Source of the DNA: Aquila chrysaetos chrysaetos
Lineage: Eukaryota > Chordata > Aves > Accipitriformes > Accipitridae
Assembly: GCF_900496995.4 (NCBI RefSeq)
Contig: NC_044006.1
Span: 19,428,214 to 19,492,213, forward strand
DNA: 64,000 bases
Direction of reading: 5' to 3'
Shown here: one piece after another, positions 35,699 to 47,822 of the stretch
Position numbering within the stretch: position 1 is the first letter of the stretch
How the letters are laid out: the number at the start of each line of letters is the position of its first letter
Made by a program: the position numbers and the translations under genes
The notes under the pieces: model-generated
The model's database searches: none
What the model was told of the DNA's origin: nothing
What the model saw: only the letters and a program-made list of their open reading frames with translations

Positions 35699-38600
35699 AC
35701 TCTTTTTTGTGTGGGTATCTTGAAATACTCAAGTATGGGAAGATGTTTAGTGAAAACCAGAAATTTAAAGGGTCTTTGTGATATGGATTTGTAGTTAAAG
35801 TATTTTAAGTGCCATGTTGGTGAACTAGCATAGGTCTCTTGTCATCCACAGTTAGGTGATGCTGAACAGACACTTGACTCGTGCCCTGTAATTTGTTCTT
35901 TATTTTCTGACTGTTAACCATGTCAGTTATGCCCACATTTGCAGCAGTGCTCCAGTGCTCAGTATTGCAAATGAAGTGAATTGACACTGTTCCCTGAATG
36001 TATAAAGTGGCATAGAAATGCAAAATCCTGAGACACATTTATGATGATGATAGCTGTGATCTTTGTACCTTTCCACTCTAAAATAAAAATATTGTGCAGT
36101 AGTGTGGGGAAATGAGATTACGTGTTCTGGTGAACACCTCTGAAGAAAATAAATAACCTTGAACCTATTACAGGTTCAGATAGCATACAGTAAACAAAAA
36201 GCACGCTGAATAACTAGAGTAAAAACAACTGTTGAATAACTGAACTGCCTATATTAATCATTAAATGGCGTGGAGATCATGTAGTGTAGTATCATGAAAT
36301 GAAGCTGTTGTATAAAACAAACTAAACTAAGATTACATAAAACACTGTATGCTAAGCATACTAGATGGAAAGTATTGTGGGTAACTTTGGTCAAATGTAA
36401 GTAACTTTTTCTTTCCTTTTCCTTCTCTCCTCACACTGCCCCTGTTTCTCTTTCTGGATTGTTGCTGCACTTGTTCGGACTCGTTGCTGCAATGGTTCAA
36501 ATTCATCGGTTTACTGGACTGCTCCTGGATGTATCCTATTGATACCTTCAACACTGGAAATGATGGAAATGTGTTGTTTACAAAGTAGCTGTAAGTATTA
36601 CTTTAATACAGTATTACAGCTATTGTGGAAATAGAGGAAGCATTAGGGTTTTAGTAGGTGAGCTGAAACTGAGCAATAGGTAGCAGCTGGTTGAAAATCA
36701 GGAAGGGATAAAAGTTAAGGGGAAGCTATTGTAAGTATTAGAAACATGAGATCTCACCTGGCACAATGATAATACAGTGAAAGTCAATGCTTCAACAAAA
36801 AAGTAGTAACTTCTTTTAAAAGCTGTTGCAGGAATTTAAGAAACTCAATTCCTAGTTTGTTTCAGTGTGTTCAGAAGTAGCAAGTTATGAACAAATGCAA
36901 CCATTTAAAAATCAGTACATTGAAAGCTTCAATTTTAATTGATATTGGTATACCAGAAATCTGAACCTGGCATCCGACTTCAGTTTTTTAAAAGGCTCTT
37001 TCCTATGGAGTATAAATGCTCACATTAAATACAGCATTAATGCCAAGTGTAACATTTCATACATCCTTCTGGTTAGTAACACTTATATTTCATTATCTAA
37101 ATGGGTGTAAATGCTATAGACCCACTTAACAGAGCAAACAACCTGCAAGTTGCCATCTGTTCTTGTTTAGCATTTCATACTCAGTGTTCTTAAAATTCTT
37201 AGTAGTAAAACTATGCTAAATGTGGAGCTATATATGAAGGGGAAGAGAAATAAAAATAATTTAAAATAAGAATTACATGTAAACCCATTCTTTTAAGCAA
37301 AAGAAGTATTACCTAGATTTAATGAGGGGGTGAGCTGTTTCTGGTAAGCATGACATACGTTAAAAGGTATCCAGGCTTTAAAAGATGCAGGTGGTTGACA
37401 AGTAGAACTATAAGGAGTGTCTGACTGTGATGACGTATTTTACATCTGGTAGCATGAATAGCAGTTGCATATCCTTAATAGTTATTAAGGACCTGCACTG
37501 TTAAAGAGCTCTAATATCTTAAAGAGCACCCACCTGCATGTCATATAGTATCTCTGAAGCATTGGCTCCTGTTCAGGGTTTTAGATTGTGATAGATTGTA
37601 TTCCTCACATGTAGTTGTACTAATAGATTGGAAAAGTAAAACAGTCTTTGGATTTTTAAATTCCTGGCTGATTTTTTTCTAATATTTTGAAAACTTTCAG
37701 ATGAGACTATTGCTGCATCAGAGGCTGAATTGAAACAAAAAGCATCTTAAAAAAAGTTCTTGATGACACAAGGCAAACATTTCTACATTTAGAGAAGTAA
37801 TAACATTTGTTGCATTGTGTGTATTTGAACTTGAAACTGTAACACCTAGCTTTAGCTGGCTATCATTAGATGTTCCTCTCTTACTCTGTATGAGTTAATG
37901 AGTTCAAAGATTCTGCCTTTTTTTAAATTTGAAGGAGAATTGATGCAGTGTATTATCACTAAATGAGAGGGGATACTAATTTGCAGTAGTATTAAATCTA
38001 TCTTTTTCAAATTAGTCCTGCTAAGTTTGGACTTTTCAGACTTATTTAAATATGGTGATAGCACCACTATAATATGTCTTTGCAGCGGTGTAGCATTGCT
38101 TGAGAATAATCGTTTGTTTGCCAAATGGAGAAATCAGTTATGTGACTTAAAGCAGAGAGTCAATTCATTGACTAGTGCTGTTGGATTGCAAAGAAGCTAG
38201 TTCTTCTGGCATTCGGTGCTTTAAAAGGGAAAAGGGATAGTGTTTTACATCCTTGCAAGGAAGGTTTGCTTTAATTAAAAAAAAAAAATTAAACTCTAGG
38301 AGTTATTACTGTAATAAGTTTATTCTGTCAATTTTAGAAAAAATATACAAATAAGCACGAGTCAACCACATACCAAACTTAAATTAACCATACTCTATCC
38401 CGTATACAGAAGTTCTGAGGCAATAGTGCCTGTAGTAGAACAGATTTTTTTTTTTTTTTAATTACTTTTTAGAATTCCTCTATCCTCTTGAAGATAATCT
38501 TAGGGAGGGGAATGTAAACTTGTAGAGAGCGCTGCAGCTCTGTGGAGGTACATAACTCTCAAGCTCTGAAATTGAGGTAGTATCAAATCACATCCTCTTA

Positions 38601-39529
38601 ACTTTGGATGGATGTAAAACCTAAAGGCTGAAATCATTGCTCCATGAGAAACAGTACCTTGTGTTGCTTTAAGTAGACAGTTGTCTCCGAAAGTATTTTC
38701 AGATTCTCTGTAAAGGAACTAAACTGTCTTGTCTAATAAGACAATCCTCAGACGTGCTGTGATACCAGACACATTTCTCGGATTCTACTGGAAGAGCAGT
38801 TTAAAAGTAGCATGGCTGGTCTCTGAGGATCGCCAGGTCTAGTACAGTGAGGGACAAGCATTTTAAGCACCTTCAACATTTTCATTAATGTGGTGAGAAG
38901 TAATTGCTAACATCCAGAATTCTCTCTTTTCATAGCAGGCAATATTTTGAATAACTTCTTCACAGTACAAGGCAACTGAAGTTTTGCCTTAATGGAGGGT
39001 GTGTTGCAATGCATGCTGCGTTAGTGTAGATCTAGATTTAACATGAAGGCCTCCAGTTGTGTGACTCGGAAGTAGAGGGCATCAAGTTAGTCCCAATCAT
39101 ATTGGGGCAGTACCACCATGACTCTCGGGAGTATAGGAAAGCTACACTCATACTACTTGCCTGCATTTCAAATGGGCATTGGAACAAAGTTGATTTTTTT
39201 TTAATCTGTTTGTGCTTGTACGCTCTGGTGCTTGCGCAGTCATAATGTGGTAATTGTACTTGCTCAAAATACGTTAGCATAGCTAACTTTCTGTGCCAGT
39301 CTTTTGGCTATCCAGTCAAAATCAAATTTTTCTTATTTATTGTTGCAGTTCATTGGACTGTCTTTGATGTAGACAGCTTAGGTTGTTGAGGAGTTGGGTA
39401 GATAGCCCCTTCTAAAAATGTGAAAATGAAGTGAACATGTAAGTGACTAAAAAAAAGACAAGCAAAGTAAGAAGTTACAAGCTTTTCTTTTAACTTTTTT
39501 TTTTCTTCCCTAAATATCTCTTGCCTTAG

Positions 39530-39632
39530 CAACAGAAGAACCTTGAAGGATATGTGGGGTTTGCAAATCTTCCAAATCAAGTTTACCGGAAGTCTGTGAA
39601 GAGAGGATTTGAATTCACACTCATGGTAGTAG
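39530..39632 (+). CDS. SEPTIN7: SEPTIN7 exon 2 (polybasic region up to the P-loop)
   Basis: Septin-7 is a GTP-binding cytoskeletal protein that occupies a fixed place in hexamers and octamers with septins of the SEPT2, SEPT6 and SEPT9 groups; these form filaments at the cleavage furrow, cilia base and membrane. This exon runs from the acceptor TTGCCTTAG| to the donor |GTAAGT. Its 103 bases give 34 codons plus one base: [20 protein letters not shown] followed by [14 protein letters not shown] and the first base of a Gly codon. It includes the N-terminal hook region and the polybasic RKSVKR, which is known in septins to contact phosphoinositides. It stops exactly at the first Gly of the G1 motif, GESGLGKS, which must be in exon 3. 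The protein reading is essentially invariant among vertebrates, so the exon is under coding constraint. It starts at phase 0, which does not fit exon 1 (phase 1); see findings. Confidence 0.96.
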
Positions 39633-42600
39633 GTAAGTTTGTTTCTTTGTTGTTGATGGTGATCATTAGAAGTATATTGACATAGTTCTTAAAATCTATG
39701 ATGATGATGTAAATATGTTTTGCATGACCTCATGAGAAAATACAGATCTTCCACTTCTAGACTATTAAATCTAGAGTGTTTAAAAAGAACATGTTGTCTG
39801 TTATGCAAGTAGATGAGGAGGAGTATAAAGAATGAGAACTGTATAGTTCATACAGTCTAAGAAAAAAGTTTGGTGTGGATCTAGTTTAAAATGTGACTTG
39901 CATGTGTGACATAATAGAAGTAATTTGAACTTGGATTTTCATTTGAATAAAAAAATTGAACTGCTTTTAGAGTTGCGTGCAACATGGCAAACTGGGATCC
40001 AAAAGTAAAGTTAAAATCTTTCCTTGCACATAACCAGGCAGCAGGATCCTGTATATCCTGCATTTCTGTGGCCACAAAACTGTGCTATAAAATCAAAGCT
40101 TTAATTTATACAAACCTTTCTAGTTTGTATGGTTGTAAAGGAAACCAAATGTAAACAGCGTGTTCCCTATGGACTAGAGAGAATGGGAAATTCTAGTTAG
40201 TATGGATGAATAATGCCATGCAGAAAGGTTCATTCAGGCTTCAGTGATGACCTAAATTGTCATCTGCCCTGCTAGGACATCAGATTTCCTTTTTTCTCCC
40301 TCTTTTGAGTACTTGTATGATAGTAGACCATTATTAAGGTTGGGTATATTTGTATGTAACTGATAGGTATATACTGGATATGTGACCCAGTTTTGACATG
40401 CTAATCATTAAAAATAATAATTAAAAATGTGTTTTATAATAGCCAGCTGTCTCTTTGTTGATATCTACCTTTATCTTTTGTAATTTGGCTAGCTTGATAA
40501 AGCTTTGATGTTTTGTCATCAATACAGTGAATATCTTGTGCAGTTGTTATGTACATGTAGCATGTAACATAATAGTACTATTGACAGAGTTAGAAATCAA
40601 GGTCAAATTGGTGAAAACTCATTGTAGATCACTTATAATCTTCTTCTGATTACAAAGTGAGTTAGAATTTTAAAATTTGAGGGTTGCTTTTTTCTTTTGG
40701 AACTTGATTACAGGTTCCTTTGTAATCTAGCATCCAAGTACATAATGAATTATTTGGTACAAGACTGTTTAGTCATAAGTAAAATTTGGTTTTCTGCCAT
40801 CTGTGGGAAAAAGGGAGGAGGAAGGGAGGGAACTGTCTTCATAAAGTATTATTCCAGAATGGGGTATAATTTGTACTTCCAAGTTTCATTCGTGCTTTAA
40901 GTGACTTACTTTTTTGCAAGAGTAGTAGATGTAGCGATGTATTAGAACTGGAGAAAGTGCGTAAAATTACCCTGGTGTTCTTACGTTTGCCTGTAGTACA
41001 GTCTAGTGCAATTGCAGTTACGAGAATTGTAGAAAATTGTGACTGTCAAGAAGAAAAGTTGGTCCAAAATTAGATTGAAAATGAGATGTTGATCAGAAAA
41101 TTTTGTTACTAGTTTTACGTCTAATATTTTAGTATTTAATACTAAGACTTAATTAATTTGCCATTGTACCATTGTCTGGAAGTTTACTGGGGGAATTGGC
41201 AGTAGTTTTCTAAATTAAAAATGCGTCTAATTCTCTCCTTCCAACCCCCAAGTATAGAAATCAGATACTTGAAAGTGAGTGTTTAAATAAAATGATGACT
41301 GATGTTTTAGTACTCCAACATCTGGGGAGGATCGGGGGGAGAAATGACTGTGTTTCAAAGTGATGTGCTTGGTAATAGTATGCCCTGAAAAAATGTGTCT
41401 GTTTTAAATATGAAGATGAAGTAGTTTTTGTATTACTGATCACTGTTGTTGGTAAACATTGTAATGTAATGTGCAATTAGATTCTTGGAATTGTAATTAT
41501 TTATTGCTGGGTTCATCCTTTGAGATACTGTACTCTGACTTGGTTTGAGGTCTTTAGCTGACATTATGGTACAGTTCTGTAGTAGTAGATGGAATTATCT
41601 ATAATCTACTTACTAAAACTTAAAAGTTTTAGAATGTAGTGCTCATCTGTATATGGTCAGTGCTGGCTGAACAAGAATACTGTATATATAATCTCTTGGA
41701 GATAATGTAAAATGCTCTCTCGCTCTTTCTACTACCAAGAATTGTGTGTGCATGGCTGCCTTCTACTGTAGATTGCACAATTACTAGCCTGCTGGCTATG
41801 CTTTATTTATAGGTACTTCAGTGTCAGTGAGTTACCTGTTTGTTCTGAAATGAAAAATGAGAAAAACAATGCTTGTGGTTGCTAAACAGGTACAAGGAAG
41901 AAAACAAATCGTGTTTGGGATCTGCAATCTCTGTGTCCAGCAATTTTCAGGTGTCTCTGAGGCTTGATATTGCAGCTAATGCATTTGTACAGAAAATACT
42001 TTCCAGCTGTCCATTTATTATCAGTTAATATGCATAATATATATATCAGTTAATATATAACTGGAATTATCAGTTAAACTTAACAGATGCACTTGGTGTG
42101 GTATCTGGCTTCTTTGTCTTGAAATATGTAGTACAAAAAGTCACCAGGTCAGTGTTTTGGGGGGGACTTGCCCATATGGTCATACAGCTGTACTGACTGT
42201 TGTAGAAACGAATCAGTTTTCAGTTTAACTGTGTAAGATATTTGTAACAGAGGAAGTAGTAAGTACAGCATCCAACAGATCTGACATTGTTTCCAGTAGG
42301 AATTTTTGCAGGGAGATAGATCAGTTTTACAGAACCTTTCTTGTGTATAAGGTATGATGAATGTATTCCCCAGGCTGCTGAGTTAGTATCATTGCCCTGG
42401 AGATGATGGGGCTGCCCATAGCAGTGTGTGGTGGTTTCCTGCGCTTCTGTTGTGCCAGTGGAGTTGGAGAGAGGGCTTTTTTTGAGTAGCCTAGAGCATG
42501 GTTTCTGGAGCAGGTTCAGGACGTAGATGCTCCTTATCTGAGCTGATCTAAGCTGGTTGGGGGTATTGCTTTGGGAGTGGCTCCATTTCAGCCATGTGGG

Positions 42601-45600
42601 CAGCACTCTGTCCTGTAACTTGCTCTTTGAGTCAGGACTCAGTAAAATTACTGTATTTGAGGCCTATAATGCTAGTGAAGTCTTTTCTGTAAATACAGTT
42701 GCTAATTTCCAGGTGTTCTGGTGTTTACATTAAATGTAACTAAAGGGTGAAGTGTTTATGAACTACATGCATATAAATACAAAAAGTTGATGTTAAAGTA
42801 TCCTTTTATATTTAATGTTTTAAGAATAACTGAAAATTTAACCTTAATAGGAACTGGGGTTACTCTATAACATTTAGCCATAATAAACATTTCAATGTTT
42901 ATATCTCATTAACTGTATTTATGTTTTCTCTAAGTTGTAATGTTTTTTTGGTAGTGTTTCTAAACTTTTCTTCCAAAACTGAAGGCTGAGATAGCCCTTT
43001 GTTTTCCTTATTGATCAGTTGTCATTGGAAAGTGATTTGTCTTTAAAATCTTCATGAGACAATGAATTTCATATTAGTCATATTCTAAAAGGCTAATCAG
43101 TAGTTTAAATCACGCTATTTCTGAAATGACTTGTTAGTTTTTATTCTACAAAACCAAGCATTTCCTCTGAGGATAAGACATAAAGTAGGCAGAAATATGC
43201 ATTAAACTGAGCTGTATACTTGATGCTTTCAAAAGATGACATTTAAATAGTGAGTTAAACCAACTAATTCTACCTCTGAAATATTAAAGCTCACCAAATG
43301 AGCTTTAATAGAAAGAAATAGAAAGAAAAAATGCCAAGTTTGCCTAGGTAGGCTGCTTCCTTCATAATCTTGTGTAATCTCTTCAAGTATAAGATGTTGA
43401 AACACTTGAGAACCCAACATAAATATTTGGTCGGTTTGAAATACAAAGTGTATTCTCTGTATTTTTCTGCTGTATAGGTTTTTTGGAGGAAAGTACATGC
43501 TTAAGTCAGATGCTTAAGAAAAGAAAACTTCCAAAAGTAATACTACTATGGTTAGTAGCTCACAAATTGTGAAATTGTAGTTATGTCTGTTTATTAATAT
43601 AATTACACTTAAGTAGTGGGCCTGTGTTTTTGTTTTATTGTAATGAGGTGTGGAACAAAGAGTTGCTTTTTAATGTGTCCTTTTTCTAAACACTGAATCA
43701 GGAAATCCTGCTTTTGTTGTTGTTCCATTGAAATTATGCTGGTAACGTGATTTGAACCAACACCCAAGTAGATGCAAAGTCATAATTTTAAAAAAATTCT
43801 TTTATCCTATAGACTTTATGTACCTAAGAACAATTATTTGGGGTGGCTTTTCTTAGAGCTATATACTTTAAGGTGTTCAGGCTTCATGAGCCTTATTAGA
43901 GGTTAGACTCTTAAATTTTATTTTACTTTTTTTTTTAAATCATCTGATTTGCAAAGTGCAGAACACTTACAGTCAAGTGACTTTGCAGAGGACAGTTCTT
44001 ATTTCTTGAACAACTGTTTGGTAGCTTTGACTCTGAAAGCTGTTTTGAAACCTCTCCTCTAGTAAATTGTCTGTTTTGTTTTCTAATGTCGCTTTAGCCT
44101 TGTAGATCACCTGTAGATTACAACTTAAAGGAAAAAGTCATGCAGTATTGTCATAGTGTTTCATTTGTAATTCTATGCATGCTCAAATGTTTTGGTTTAA
44201 ACATGGCTTTTTGGCATGGACGCAAAGGAAAAGGCTGTATTTTGCAAGATTCAAGTTGTGTTAAAGAAAAAGCACACTCTGATTTTAAAACACTCTTATT
44301 GTTCACTGGAGAGAACTTGGTCTGCTTTAATACTGGTATCTTCTGGTGATGGATCATGTTCTGATTAGAATTACTCCTTTCATTTGTTCACTTTCTGGGG
44401 CAGTTTATTCATCAAGCCAACCAGTGGTACCCGAGAGCCTCAGATGCTCACAGCTACTTGTTCTTTGCTAGTCTGATATCCTCCTCCCCCAGTTTTAAAG
44501 CCACAAACAAAATCATTAAGCATATGGCAGGATAGGAAGAATAATTAAGTGAAAAATAACCTGTGGATGGGCAATACAACTTAATAGAAACCATTTGGGG
44601 ATGTTGCCAGTTCTTGTTGACCTGCTGTGATTTGAAATCCTTTTAATTAAGCCTTCTGTAGTGTCCCTACTACCACAGTATCTTGAGTATGTGTTTGGCC
44701 TTTGGTGTGACCTTCATACTTGGCTTCATAGGATCATTGAAGTATCATTGCTGAGTATTTGTTGCCTAATTTTGCCATTATTTTAGAGGTCTCTTGGCTC
44801 TACTACCATACAAATATAGCTTAAATTAAAACATGCTTTCTTTTAAACCTACTTGAGGGGAAAAAAAAAAGTGAATTTTGACCTTTTCAGTCAGTTGTTA
44901 GCTTTCCTGGGCTGTATTGTTGCGTTGTTGGTTATGGAGCTTTTCCTTGTGTATACAGTCAGGGGTGTATGCTGGCATACATATCTTAGAAAGAAAAAGC
45001 GTATAATGGGAAAGAACTAGCAAAGCCTTTTTTATTTATTGATGTGTCCTGTCTCCTTTTCCCCTGTAACTTCACTTCTTCAGAATACCTCAATTCCCCT
45101 AATTCTCTCATCCTTTGAAAACTATTCTGTGTTTCATGCTACGACCTTGGCTGCAGCCCATTTTGAGCTACTTACATGGTGGCTGACTGTCTGTCCAGTA
45201 CTGCTGTGCCAGTGGGCTAGGGCCAGATTAGATAGCAGTCCTTCAGTTCCCAGGGTACTCTTTTGGTAAAGAATAGTAATAGTCTGGGTTCAACTGGTTT
45301 GTAACAGATGTGGCTCCCTTAGGAAACTAGATTTAAAAAAAAAATAATAAAAAAATTAAGTTGCAGGTATTCTGTTGACAAGATTATGAGGTTTCAGAGA
45401 AGTACAGAAATAAGAAAAGTTCCTTTCAAGACTTCTGTAACCTTAAAAAAATAATTTACTGCCTTTCATGTACTGGTTCTGTGGACGTGTGTTCCAGCAA
45501 TGCTGTCTACAGAGTATTAAAATTGATAGCTTAATACTTACATGTACCTGATGGGGATGCCAAAGCAAAACATGTTGAATTTAGGGGAACTGGCAGAGAT

Positions 45601-45805
45601 AGAAATGAAAGTAGTAGAAAACTGGTGGAACTCGGAATGAAGCCGGGGTATTCCTAGAGATGACACATTCCTCTGGAGTAATGCCTCACCAATAGTGTAT
45701 CCCTCCTTTTTGTGGAAAGAAGTTGATAAAGGTTTTTTGAGAAGGCAGAACAGAAGAACTCTGAAGATCTTTCTGTGGAAAAGGAGTATCTCTTCAAGAT
45801 GTGAA

Positions 45806-45842
45806 AGGTCAGTAAACTAACAGTGAGTTAGTTTACTGGCCT
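45806..45842. repeat. Near-perfect inverted repeat, 16-bp stem and 5-nt loop
   Basis: The left arm (45806-45821) and right arm (45827-45842) are reverse complements apart from one position, which would be a U-G wobble in plus-strand RNA. The inner 12 bp, CAGTAAACTAAC with GTTAGTTTACTG, are perfect and the loop is AGTGA. It is too short for a microRNA precursor. It may be a small palindromic remnant or a structured spot in the intron. Confidence 0.9.
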
Positions 45843-46678
45843 GCAATGCATAATTTTCCACTGAGTTACTTTAAGGTGAGAGCTTGAAGTATAGATTCAT
45901 GTGACTGCTTGGCCTCAATTAGAAAATCTTCTCTCATACTTCTTTGTTGGTTGTATGGATGGTTTTTTTAAGGTTTTTTTTCCCCCCCCTCTTTCTTTTG
46001 TAATGCAATGAAATACAGTTTGCAGTGTGCTTGTTCTTCTTGCCTCTTTTGTGGTATTTTCCTGTGCCTTTTTCTAGCGTTGGGGGAAGAAACCTGCACA
46101 AAGTCTAAAACCTGATGGAGGAAGAGAAACTTTTTACAGTGTATTATTGTTGCAACTTAGTGTTGGAGAAAGTCAGTTAATCTACCTATTTGAGCTTATC
46201 TAGAAACCATAGCTCTTCAAATGCTCTCACAAGTTGCTCATAGTGTAGTGGGTTTTAATCACTCAATATAAAACCCCCATATTTTAATCTTAATTTTTGT
46301 TAAGCTTGTTTTAAACATTTCCTTCACTGTGTAATAGCTTAGACTTGTAATGAAGGATGCTTAAAGACTCTAATGGGCAGAACTGAAGCTGGTATTTAAA
46401 ATGATTGCTCTTCAATTCTCAATTTTTCATTGTTTGCAACTGCAACATTAATTGGGATTGTAGTGCTTACTGGACAACTTTTAAAGAGCCTTTCAGTTTT
46501 TATTTTCTTTATTAACTGTATGGATGCAAAGCTTCTTGAGTAGATTATATGAAAGCTAACTTTAGTATGGTATCTCTTACTGGATGCTTGCTGTCATTTG
46601 AGTCTTGAGTTCTGACAACTAACCTTAAGTACCAAGTATTATTATATTAAAATATTGATTTGAAAAATTAAGGGAAGG

Positions 46679-47822
46679 TGTAGTGGGTTGACCCTGGCTG
46701 GACGCCAGGTGCCCACCAAAGCTGTTTTATCACTCCTCCTCCTCAGCTGGACAGGGGAGAGAAAATACAACAAAGGGTTTGTGGGTTGAGGTAAGGACAG
46801 GAGAGATCACTGACCAATTACTGTCACGGGCAAAACAGACTCAGCTTGGGGAAAATTAACTCACTTTATTACAAATTAACCAGAGTAGGGTAATGAGAAA
46901 TAAAACCAAATCTCAGAACACCTTCCCTCCACCCCTCCCTTCTTCCTGCATGTAACTTCACTCCCGGATTCTTTACCACCCCCCCACCCCAGCGACTCAG
47001 GGGGACAGGGAATGGGGTTTACGGTCAGTTCATCACATGTTATTTCTGCCGCTTCATCATCCTCAGGGGCAGGACTCATCACACTCTTCCCCTGCTCCAG
47101 CGTGGGGTCCCTCCCATGGGAGACAGTCTTCCATGAACTTCTCCAATGTGGGTCCTTCCCACGGGCTGCAGTTCTTCACAAACTGTTCCAGCATGGGTCC
47201 CTTCCACGGCGTGCAGTCCTTCAGGAGCACACTGCTCCAGCATGGGTCCCCCACGGGGTCACAAGTCCTGCCAGAAAACCTGTTCCATGGGCTCTTCTCT
47301 CCACAAATCTGCAGGTCCTGCCAGGAGCCTGCTCCAGTGTGGGCTTCCCATGGGGACACAGCTTCTTTCGGGTACCCACCTGCTCCAGCGTGGGGTCCTC
47401 CACAGGCTGCAGGTGGATATCTGCTCCACCGTAGACCTCCATGGGCTGCAGGGGGACAGCCTGCCTCACCATGGTCTTCCCCATGGGCTGCAGGGGACTC
47501 TCTGCTCTGGCGCCTGGAGCATCTCCTCCCGCTCCTTCTTCACTGACCTTGGTGTCTGCAGGGCTGTTTCTCTCACATGTTCTCACTCTCTCTCCGGCTG
47601 CCGTTTCTGTCCATCACAGCAACTTTTTTCCTTCTTAAAAATGTTATCACAGAGGCGTTACCAGCATCGCTGATTGGCTTGGCCTTGGCCGGTGGTGGGT
47701 CTGTCTTAGAGCCGGCTGGTATTGGCTCTGTCGGACATAGGGGAAGCTTCCAGCAGCTTCTTACAGAAGCCACCCCTGTAACTCCCCCCGCTACCAAAAC
47801 CTTGCCACGTAAAGCCAATACA
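46679..47822 (-). mobile_element. Solo LTR of an avian endogenous retrovirus, antisense to SEPTIN7
   Basis: A 1144-base element with inverted termini TGTA...TACA, flanked by the identical 5-bp direct repeat GAAGG (46674-46678 and 47823-47827). I recognise it as an interspersed LTR found in many bird genomes; the 5-bp duplication fits an ERVL- or ERV1-type integrase. On the minus strand it carries an AATAAA signal (TTTATT on the plus strand at 46865-46870) near its 3' end, which sets the orientation as antisense to the gene. No internal viral genes are present. The element has an unusual internal array of 40-51-base units. Several overlapping open frames on both strands (up to 175 codons) follow that array and are not retroviral proteins that I recognise. 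Confidence 0.86.
47092..47520. repeat. Degenerate tandem array inside the 46.7-kb LTR
   Basis: About ten copies of a degenerate unit keyed by the block TGCTCCAGCRTGG followed by a TCCC..CATGGG..TGCAG segment. The block recurs at about 47093, 47139, 47184, 47233, 47281, 47330, 47381, 47422, 47462 and 47502, giving spacings of 46, 45, 49, 48, 49, 51, 41, 40 and 40 bases. Unit length is not a multiple of three, so the array cycles through reading frames, producing repetitive peptide strings such as LQPM and PWEGP in different frames. It belongs to the LTR; it did not arise here. Confidence 0.85.

Larger units (their letters stand above)
20643..39529 (+). other. SEPTIN7: SEPTIN7 intron 1
   Basis: It is bounded by GTGAGT at 20643 and the acceptor TTGCCTTAG ending at 39529, preceded by a T-rich tract. 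The first 900 bases are still CpG island with extreme homopolymer tracts; the rest is AT-rich. It contains a 29-base T run (23808-23836), a 27-base T run (35672-35698), one solo LTR (34442-35024) and scattered short frames with no recognised product. A long first intron carrying regulatory sequence is usual for septin genes. I found no exon with recognisable coding content inside it, although the splice-phase problem described in the findings leaves room for one. Confidence 0.8.

Noticed and set aside
39623..39632. ATG near the end of exon 2 as an alternative septin-7 start
   Set aside because: It would begin translation two codons before the P-loop Gly and remove the polybasic region; unlikely to give a working septin.
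42220..42606. 128-codon open frame on the minus strand
   Set aside because: No motif, no splice or polyadenylation context, and composition typical of chance translation.
47146..47673. 175-, 169- and 140-codon plus-strand open frames near 47.0-47.7 kb
   Set aside because: They sit wholly inside the antisense LTR and mirror its internal array; they carry no retroviral or cellular domain.
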